A stretch of 64,000 bases of DNA from Nostoc sp. NMS2 (GTDB lineage: Bacteria; Cyanobacteriota; Cyanobacteriia; Cyanobacteriales; Nostocaceae). The notes under the pieces were generated by a model. It worked only from the letters and a program-made list of their open reading frames with translations. It searched no databases and was not told the DNA's origin. The translations under genes were made by a program, and so were the position numbers. Where the stretch lies: contig NZ_JABXKH010000048.1 in assembly GCF_017115105.1 (NCBI RefSeq), positions 62,001 to 126,000 of the forward strand, written 5' to 3'. Shown here piece by piece: positions 58,683 through 64,000 of this stretch (position 1 is the first letter of the stretch; the number at the start of each line of letters is the position of its first letter).

Positions 58683-59144
58683 ATGATTCCAGTGATTCTA
58701 GCCCTGCTATTGAACTCTGCTCTTCTTACAGGCAACGAATTTGCTGTAGCTGCGTTTATACATCCGTCCTTATCTCGTCAAGATCATCGTTCAAATCTCT
58801 CTGCGATACAGCGTTTTGCACATCTTTATGGCGGAGTGATGCCGATGTGGATGGCGGTAACTACAGCGCTACACATTTTTGTATGCGTGATGGCATGGTT
58901 CTACTCTCCATCCGCGTTTCCTTGGTTATGTGCTGCTGCCCTAATTTGGGTTATTGTGATTCCCTTCAGTCTCATCTTTCCAGTTCCTTTGAATAATCAA
59001 GTTAAGGAATGGGATCTCAACAATTTACCTTCAGATTGGGAGAGTATCAGGAGCAGATGGGACTTCTATAACTGGCTCAGAGTCATACTTTTAATGTCTG
59101 CATTTGTTTTGTTATCAGTGGGATTGAAGAACTATTCTTCTTAA
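58683..59144 (+). CDS. DUF1772-like membrane protein
   Basis: The 153-residue protein starts MIPVILALLLNSALLTGNEFAVAAF with AGAGGAGGC just upstream; the open frame begins 11 codons earlier. Four hydrophobic segments (residues 1-20, 50-75, 80-100 and 130-150) and the conserved pattern EFAVAAFIHPSLSRQDHR... NNQVKEWDLNNLPSDWESIRSRWDFYNWLRV fit the DUF1772 family. The role is unknown. It sits between two attC-like sites as a single-gene cassette of about 725 bases. Confidence 0.8.
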   Translation: MIPVILALLLNSALLTGNEFAVAAFIHPSLSRQDHRSNLSAIQRFAHLYGGVMPMWMAVTTALHIFVCVMAWFYSPSAFPWLCAAALIWVIVIPFSLIFPVPLNNQVKEWDLNNLPSDWESIRSRWDFYNWLRVILLMSAFVLLSVGLKNYSS

Positions 59145-59220
59145 GCTACTAAATCTGAAGCTCTAAAATCGGGTTTCAGTAAGCGTGGGAAGTAGTCTGT
59201 TTTGTAAGTACGAGGTCGTC

Positions 59221-59308
59221 GCATAACAACGCCCATGCACACCGACCGTCGAGAGATGATCTATTGAGTATTTGAGGTTTCTGCGGCGGGTGATGGGCAA
59301 CGTTCTAT
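59221..59308 (+). other. attC-like integron recombination site B
   Basis: GCATAAC at the left and GTTCTAT at the right bracket an 88-base element. The left arm AACAACGCCCATGCACACCGACCG pairs with the reversed right arm AACGTTGCCCATCACCCGCCG. Three left-arm bases stay unpaired (the G after CCAT and two A/G bases later), as is diagnostic for attC folding. It follows the DUF1772-like gene in cassette order and has the same length as site A. Confidence 0.78.
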
Positions 59309-59395
59309 CGCGGCGCGCAGCTTGGCTACGTGCATTATAATCAGGAGAATGAATGCAGCGCAAAATTTAGAAGAACCCTCGCCAGAAATTTAATC

Positions 59396-60268
59396 ATGTA
59401 TTTCATCTCAGGTATCACTGGAAAAATCGGAGGTGCCACCGCGCAACAGCTTCTGGACGCGGGTCACAGCGTGCGCGCTCTGGCCCGCGACCCACAAAAG
59501 GCCACCGCGTGGACGCAAAAGGGCGTCGAAGTCCGCGCGGGCGACCTGACCGACGCCCAAGCCGTTGCTTCCGCTCTGGAAGGTGTTGAAGGCGCGTTTT
59601 TGATGCAGCCGACGCCTTTTGGCGTGTCGCCGGATTTCCCCGAAGCCACAGCCCTCAACGGCAGTTTCGTTGCGGCGCTGGCCCAAACGCCGCCGCCACG
59701 ATTGGTGGTTTTGTCTTCGGTTGGCTCGGAGCAAACGAGCGGATTGGGCAACATCACCCAAACCCATCTGCTCGAAGCGGAGTTGCGTGACTTGCCTTTC
59801 CCGACCGCTTTCGTGCGGGCCGGTGCGTTGATAGAAAATTTCCTCGGCTTGTTGGAGCGCGCCGCTTCGACCGGTTGGTTCGACAGCTTTTTGCAGCCGA
59901 CAGACCATCCATTTCCGATGGTGGCCACTGCCGATGTCGGCGCCGAAATCGCTCGACTGCTCATCGAAGGCTGGGACGGCCACAGAATCGTGGAAATTGG
60001 TTCGCCCATTACACCCGATGAAATCGCCCGCGCCATAACGCAGGTTTTGGGAACGCCCGTCAAGGCGAGGTCGATTCCGCGCGAGTATTGGACGCAGACC
60101 CTAAAAACGATGGGTTTGGCCCCTGACCAAATCGGCAACTGGGAAGAGATGGAGGACGGCTTCAATGCGGGCTGGATTCATTTCGGCGTGCCGGGAACAG
60201 CAACAGTCACTGGCACCACGTCTCCCGCTCAGGTCTTCGCAGCCGCGACAAATCCACCTACATTATGA
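59396..60268 (+). CDS. NmrA-like NAD(P)-binding protein
   Basis: The 290-residue protein starts MYFISGITGKIGGATAQQLLDAGHSVRALARDPQKA, the NmrA/atypical-SDR cofactor motif. It has VVLSSVGSEQTSGLGNITQTHLLEAELRDLPFPTAFVRAGALIENFL as the family's central part, and ITPDEIARAITQVLG near the end. It may be a redox-sensing regulator or reductase. Codons are GC-rich, unlike the host genes. I start at the ATG at 59396; the frame is open 22 codons further without similarity. Confidence 0.87.
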   Translation: MYFISGITGKIGGATAQQLLDAGHSVRALARDPQKATAWTQKGVEVRAGDLTDAQAVASALEGVEGAFLMQPTPFGVSPDFPEATALNGSFVAALAQTPPPRLVVLSSVGSEQTSGLGNITQTHLLEAELRDLPFPTAFVRAGALIENFLGLLERAASTGWFDSFLQPTDHPFPMVATADVGAEIARLLIEGWDGHRIVEIGSPITPDEIARAITQVLGTPVKARSIPREYWTQTLKTMGLAPDQIGNWEEMEDGFNAGWIHFGVPGTATVTGTTSPAQVFAAATNPPTL

Positions 60269-60293
60269 ACATTTCGATGAAGGCGAAAGGGCA

Positions 60294-61304
60294 ATGCCGA
60301 CAAACACCATGAAAGCGATCAGGCTGCACGAGTTCGGTGGTTCTGAGGTGCTGCGTTACGAAGATGCGCCTATGCCCGAACTGAAGTCGGGTGAGGTGCT
60401 TGTTCGCGTTCACGCGGCTGGCATCAATCCTCCCGACTGGTATCTGGCCGACGGGTATAAGATGCTCCCACCCAAGTTTCGTCCGCTGGTGCCCTTGCCC
60501 GTCATTCCAGGGTCGGACGTGTCGGGCGTTGTCGAGGCCGTCGCCACGAATGTGCAGGGCTTCTCCGTCGGCGATGAAGTTTTCGGCATGATTCGCTTTC
60601 CTAGCTACGGAGAGAGCGCCGCTTATGCCGAGTATGTCGCTGCGCCTGCGTCGGACTTAGCACGCAAGCCGACCGACATCGATCATGTGCACGCCGCGGG
60701 AGCGCCAATGTCAGGCCTCACCGCGTGGCAGTTCCTGATCGAGCTGGGGCACAACGAACCGAACCCGCTGCAACCGGAGATGCATCGCCCGGCGCCGCTC
60801 GACGGCAAGACGGTGCTGGTTAATGGTGCCGCGGGCGGCGTGGGGCACTTCGCGGTGCAGTTGGCGAAATGGCAGGGCGCGCACGTCATCGCGGTGGCAT
60901 CGAACACACAGGAGTCCTTCCTGCGCGAGATCGGTGCCGACGAATTTATCGACTACACCAAGAACACCCCCGCAGATGTCGCGCAGGACGTTGATCTCGT
61001 CCTCGATACCCTCGGCGGTCCCACCACCGGGCGTTTCCTCCGCACGCTCAAGCGTGGCGGCGCTTTATTCCCGGTATTCCCAGGCTTCTCTGACGCGGAG
61101 GAGGCCGCGAAGCTGGGCGTTACGGTCTCGATGACCCAGGTGCGCTCGAATGGCGCGCAACTCGCGGAACTCGGACGCTTGCTGGATGCCGGCATGGTTC
61201 GAGTCGCCATAGACAGCACGTTTCCGCTTGCCGATGCCCAAAAGTCGCACGAGCGAGCCGCCAGTGGACACATCCAAGGCAAGATTGTGCTCACGGTCAA
61301 GTAA
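60294..61304 (+). CDS. NADP-dependent quinone oxidoreductase (zinc-free MDR)
   Basis: This 336-residue medium-chain dehydrogenase/reductase starts MKAIRLHEFGGSEVLRYEDAPMPELKSGEVLVRVHAAGINPPDWYLADG after MPTNT. It has the cofactor motif VLVNGAAGGVGHFAVQLAKWQGAHVIAVAS and lacks the zinc cysteines. These enzymes reduce quinones or enals with NADPH. The GC-rich composition marks it as acquired. The stop is 13 bases before the next ATG. Similar 24-base sequences precede this gene and the next one. Confidence 0.9.
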   Translation: MPTNTMKAIRLHEFGGSEVLRYEDAPMPELKSGEVLVRVHAAGINPPDWYLADGYKMLPPKFRPLVPLPVIPGSDVSGVVEAVATNVQGFSVGDEVFGMIRFPSYGESAAYAEYVAAPASDLARKPTDIDHVHAAGAPMSGLTAWQFLIELGHNEPNPLQPEMHRPAPLDGKTVLVNGAAGGVGHFAVQLAKWQGAHVIAVASNTQESFLREIGADEFIDYTKNTPADVAQDVDLVLDTLGGPTTGRFLRTLKRGGALFPVFPGFSDAEEAAKLGVTVSMTQVRSNGAQLAELGRLLDAGMVRVAIDSTFPLADAQKSHERAASGHIQGKIVLTVK

Positions 61305-61317
61305 AGCCACCCATATT

Positions 61318-62061
61318 ATGAACATTTCGACAAATGACAAGAACCAAAAGATCGTTTTGGTAACCGGAGCCAACAAAGGCTTAGGACTGGAAATCGCGCG
61401 GCAACTGGGAGGGAGCGGTCTCACGACTTTAGTTGGCGCGCGTGACGCCGAGCGCGGCCAAGCCGCCGTGCAAACCCTGCGCGGCAAAGGCTTCAGCGCT
61501 CATTTAATAGCGCTCGACGTGACGGATGAGGCGAGCATCGAAGCGGCGGCTCAATCCATCGAGAGCGACTTCGGGCACCTTGATATTCTGATTAATAACG
61601 CGGGCGTCGCGCTGGAAACGGAGCCGCCGAGCCAGGCTTCGATGGAGAAGCTGCGCCAGACCTTTGACACCAACTTTTTCGGTGTCTTTGCCGTCACGCA
61701 AGCGATGTTGCCGCTTTTGCGAAAATCGGGCGATGCCCGCATTATCAACATGAGCAGCGATTTAGGTTCACTGACGTGGGCCTCCGACCCAAATTACGAG
61801 CAGTATTCGGTTCCGGCTTTCGCCTATCGCGCCAGCAAAACCGCGCTCAACGCCTTCACCGTCGCACTGGCCAAAGAATTAGCCGATTCCAAGATCAAGG
61901 TTTACTCGGCCAATCCCGGCTACACGGCGACCGATTTGAACGGGCATAGCGGCCCGCGCACCACCGAGCAGGGCGCGAGCGAGCCGGTGCGCCTGGCGCT
62001 GGCCCAACCCGCCGCTCCAAGCGGGCACTTCACCGAAGAAGACGGCGAAGTGCCCTGGTAA
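61318..62061 (+). CDS. SDR-family oxidoreductase
   Basis: The 247-residue classical short-chain dehydrogenase begins MNISTNDKNQKIVLVTGANKGLGLEIARQLGG and has ALDVTDEASIEAA, DILINNAGVALE, RIINMSSDLGSL and the catalytic FAYRASKTALNAFTVAL (Y-A-Y-R-A-S-K). NADP preference is suggested by GARDAERG. It closes a three-gene run of high-GC oxidoreductases that appears to have arrived together. The ATG at 61318 overlaps the end of a repeated 24-base sequence. Confidence 0.92.
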   Translation: MNISTNDKNQKIVLVTGANKGLGLEIARQLGGSGLTTLVGARDAERGQAAVQTLRGKGFSAHLIALDVTDEASIEAAAQSIESDFGHLDILINNAGVALETEPPSQASMEKLRQTFDTNFFGVFAVTQAMLPLLRKSGDARIINMSSDLGSLTWASDPNYEQYSVPAFAYRASKTALNAFTVALAKELADSKIKVYSANPGYTATDLNGHSGPRTTEQGASEPVRLALAQPAAPSGHFTEEDGEVPW

Positions 62062-62125
62062 TCCATAATCAGGGGATACAATAGACCTCTTTCCTAAGTC
62101 GTTTATGAGATTACAGAACCGACTT

Positions 62126-62170
62126 AGAACCTATCCAAATAGGTCGTGTCTGCCTCTTCGGATAGGTTCT
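62126..62170. other. Inverted repeat after the SDR gene
   Basis: AGAACCTATCC at 62126-62136 is perfectly inverted at 62160-62170 (GGATAGGTTCT) with a 23-base loop. It may terminate the oxidoreductase run or be a small repeat element. The T-run after the stem is poor (TAAGC), which argues against a strong terminator. Confidence 0.5.
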
Positions 62171-62337
62171 TAAGCAAAAGGTTTATTATGTCTCGATAGA
62201 CAACTATTGCCACAAATTATAAACGCGGTGTTCAGGCTTGGCCATGTGTCCGAACGCGTCGAAAAGATGAAAGGTCGAAAAGATAAAAGAAGTATTAAGC
62301 AACAGTGACTAGAAGTGACCAACCGCGATAGAACAAG

Positions 62338-62365
62338 GCGCAGCGGGTGAGCTTGGTCGTTCGGC
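62338..62365 (+). other. attC half-site in direct orientation
   Basis: GCGCAGCGGGTGAGCTTGGTCGTTCGGC has the right arm of an attC site, with GTTCGGC as the core. It is preceded by GATAGAACAAGG (62327-62338), which looks like a left core joined directly to the right arm. The middle of the site appears deleted, so it may not recombine. The same 28 bases, with one change, occur inverted at 63807-63834. Confidence 0.6.
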
Positions 62366-62513
62366 GGCTGCGCGAGGTTTGGCGGCGATTTGGAGTAGGC
62401 GTATAGTTGTAGTACCTGCATTCCTGAATCTACAAGAACAGTTGAAGGCGAGCGTCGAACCAGTAGGGAAACCGCTCCGTTAAAGCATTTACTTGAACAG
62501 AAGAGAGATTCAG

Positions 62514-62684
62514 ATGTCAGAGAAAAATAAAGCAATCTTAGAAAAGGGCAACGCGGCTGTCGCTGAAGGCAACAATGAAGAATTCTTGTCGTTCTGCGCT
62601 GACGACACGGAATGGACGTTTGTCGGTGACAACGCCAAATGGATTACGGCGCAAAACATCGGCATTAACGGCGGAACGGCTTAA
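62514..62684 (+). pseudogene. Truncated NTF2-like cassette gene
   Basis: MSEKNKAILEKGNAAVAEGNNEEFLSFCADDTEWTFVGD is a near copy of the start of the gene at 63347. It then leaves the family in NAKWITAQNIGINGGTA and stops. GAGAGATTC precedes the ATG as in the second copy. It keeps only about 40 of 125 residues of the fold and is not expected to work. Confidence 0.8.
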
Positions 62685-62720
62685 TCTGGCACAAAAACAA
62701 TAACTTGGAGATCAAAAATT

Positions 62721-63211
62721 ATGAACAGTCTAAATGATAAAATGGCATTAACAGAAAGAGCGCGCCGCGTGTTCGAGGCGCATTTAGCTGTGTTTGACCC
62801 GCAAAGCACATCAAACTACGCTGAACTTCTAACCGACGATGCCGTCTACGAATTTCCTTTTGCGCCCGCTGGATTTCCTTCGCGCGTCGAAGGCAAAGAA
62901 GCAATCGTAAAGTATATGACCGGCTTGCCGCATCTAAATCAGACAATACTTTCTTTTCCCCTAAAATCGTAAAGTATATGATCGGCTTGCCGCAGCTTGC
63001 AGACAATTGGCAATTTTGGGACTTGACCTTCTTTGCGACGACAGACCCGGATGTCGTCTTTGTCGAGTTCAAAGGGTCTGCCGAGGTGACCGCCACCGGG
63101 CGGAAATACGAGCAAACATACATCGGACGCATTGAAATGCGCGGCGAGAAGATGTCGAAGTACCGCGAGTTTTGGAACCCACAAGTTATCGCTGATGCGT
63201 TTATGCCGTAG
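62721..63211 (+). pseudogene. NTF2-like gene interrupted by a 62-bp duplication
   Basis: The first part (MNSLNDKMALTERARRVFEAHLAVFDPQSTSNYAELLTDDAVYEFPFAPAGFPSRVEGKEAIVKYMTGLP) runs to 62972. The second part (LADNWQFWDLTFFATTDPDVVFVEFKGSAEVTATGRKYEQTYIGRI... IADAFMP) runs from about 62990 to 63211. A 29-base segment is present twice (62904-62932 and 62966-62994, one mismatch) with 33 unrelated bases between. The 62-base addition shifts the frame; removing one unit restores an NTF2-like protein of about 140 residues. Confidence 0.82.
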
Positions 63212-63346
63212 CACCATAAACGGTAAATGTTCGGTTAATGAAAATTGGAACAAAAGTAATTCGTGCAGGTCTTGCTCCAACCGTTCAAGGTGAACCCTTG
63301 TTAGCCGGAGTTACCTTGCATCCACTTGAACAGAGGAGAGATTCAG

Positions 63347-63723
63347 ATGTCAGAGAAAAATAAAGCAATCTTAGAAGAGGCAAATGCGGCTGTCGCTGAA
63401 GGCAACTATGAAGAATTTCTGTCGTTTTGCGCCGACGACACGGAATGGACGTTTGTCGGCGACCAGACCCTTAAAGGAAAAGAAGCCGTTCGCCAATATA
63501 TGGCAGCGACGTACATCGAGCCGCCAAAGTTTACGGTCACTAACTTAATCGCTGAAGGTGATTTCGTCACGGTACTCGGCGACATAACATTGAAGGACGA
63601 AGACGTAAGGCAGTTCATCACTCGTACTGCGATGTCTGGCGTTTTCGCGGCGGTAAGATTGCCGAATTAAAGGCTTTCGTCATCAAAACCGAGGTCAATG
63701 ATGAAACCAACAGTGCGGCGTAA
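63347..63723 (+). pseudogene. NTF2-like gene with a single-base frameshift
   Basis: MSEKNKAILEEANAAVAEGNYEEFLSFCADDTEWTFVGDQTLKGKEAVRQYMAATYIEPPKFTVTNLIAEGDFVTVLGDITLKDED is a good NTF2/SnoaL protein. Near 63603 one G seems to be missing (GACGTAAGG for GACGGTAAGG). In the shifted frame the family tail AVHHSYCDVWRFRGGKIAELKAFVIKTEVNDETNSAA continues to the stop at 63721-63723. As written the frame ends at 63670 with an unrelated tail. The change could also be a sequencing error. Confidence 0.78.
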
Positions 63724-63806
63724 GCAATAAGGTGTCTCTTTCAAGCCTTCCTCATTCATGCTTGGTATGTCAAGCGAACAACCTAAATTAAGAGTCGCCA
63801 ATAGCG

Positions 63807-63834
63807 GCCGAACGATCAAGCTCACCCGCTGCGC
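63807..63834 (-). other. attC half-site in inverted orientation
   Basis: GCCGAACGATCAAGCTCACC followed by CGCTGCGC is the reverse complement, with one change in 28, of the half-site at 62338-62365. The two enclose about 1.4 kb of NTF2-like gene debris. No opposite arm is found next to it. Confidence 0.6.
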
Positions 63835-63903
63835 GCGGCTTGGTTTCATTGCAACAACATTCAACTGCGTAAAATATGAATCGCGGACTCATTCGCTTTC
63901 ATC

Positions 63904-64000
63904 ATGCAAAACCAACAGTCACCCATCCTATTCGACCAAAAGGTTGCGGCTTCCTACGACGAGAAAACCGCTCTTTGGGTGTCGGGGCGCGATGCGCTCT
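63904..64000 (+). CDS. Methyltransferase, 5' part (runs off the window)
   Basis: An ATG at 63904 opens MQNQQSPILFDQKVAASYDEKTALW with VSGRDAL next and continues past the end. The start FDQKVAASYDEK resembles the N terminus of class I SAM-dependent methyltransferases. Only 32 codons are visible, so the call is tentative. The GC-rich codons match the acquired region. Confidence 0.5.
   Translation, partial: MQNQQSPILFDQKVAASYDEKTALWVSGRDAL

Noticed and set aside
59408-60165. Long minus-strand open frames (191 and 233 codons) opposite the NmrA-like gene
   Set aside because: They are antisense to a well-supported gene in GC-rich DNA, where long shadow frames are expected, and their products look like no protein family.
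62126-62170. Inverted repeat as a fifth attC site
   Set aside because: The stem is perfect, lacks AAC/GTT cores and unpaired bases, and the loop is short, so it does not have attC architecture.
62719-63280. Minus-strand frames opposite the NTF2-like genes
   Set aside because: Antisense shadows of supported plus-strand NTF2-like sequence.

Overview
The window looks like a chromosome segment of a filamentous, heterocyst-type cyanobacterium of the Nostoc/Anabaena group. Evidence seen directly: the allophycocyanin core genes apcE-apcA-apcB, a complete cyanobacterial-type atp operon, a DnaE catalytic subunit ending in a split-intein N half very close to the Nostoc punctiforme one, a tmRNA whose tag reads ANNIVNFARKDALVAA, paired flavodiiron proteins, frequent GCGATCGC palindromes (HIP1), and heptamer repeats in spacers.

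Layout. 0.1-4.9 kb: phycobilisome core genes on the minus strand. 5.4-7.1 kb: two exported proteins of uncertain role. 7.4-19.9 kb: an exopolysaccharide locus with three family 2 glycosyltransferases, a Wzy-like polymerase, an FkbM methyltransferase, a Wzx flippase and a Wzc-like tyrosine kinase on minus, facing a polyprenyl-phosphate sugar transferase and galE on plus. 19.9-24.1 kb: ComB, a tandemly duplicated PIN-toxin/antitoxin module, an Imm30-like gene next to an orphan polymorphic-toxin tip, and the tail of a kinase. 24.2-32.4 kb: a methyltransferase and the atp operon ending in a strong hairpin. 32.5-39.7 kb: a broken AraC gene, YefM/YoeB, Uma2, tmRNA, two proteins with effector-associated-like N termini (protease and TPR), a MITE and an IS630 remnant. 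40.5-44.2 kb: flv3-like and flv1-like genes. 45-51 kb: a short conserved-looking gene, a dicarboxylate symporter, dnaE N half and ackA. 51-56 kb: uncharacterised genes and decaying elements. 56.2-64 kb: a laterally acquired region.

The most unusual part is 56.2-63.9 kb. From about 58 kb the GC content is clearly higher than in the rest. It holds small NTF2/SnoaL-like, DUF1772-like, NmrA, quinone-oxidoreductase and SDR genes, mostly on plus. Two 88-bp sites (58496-58583, 59221-59308) have the architecture of integron attC sites: AAC...GTT outer cores and imperfectly paired arms with unpaired extra bases. Each lies just 3' of a gene in cassette orientation. Two further half-sites lie in inverted orientation at 62338-62365 and 63807-63834. 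No integrase is visible, so I read this as a decaying cluster of attC sites lacking an integrase (CALIN). It contains truncated, duplicated and frameshifted cassette genes.

A second theme is small-element damage to genes. A 240-bp MITE (53063-53302) with 19-bp inverted ends and a 9-bp target duplication splits one gene; its ends supply both a stop and a new start codon. A 187-bp MITE (37282-37468) has an 8-bp target duplication. Two short palindromic repeats have landed inside a four-helix-bundle gene. Everything here comes from reading the sequence and recalled family knowledge; no searches were run.
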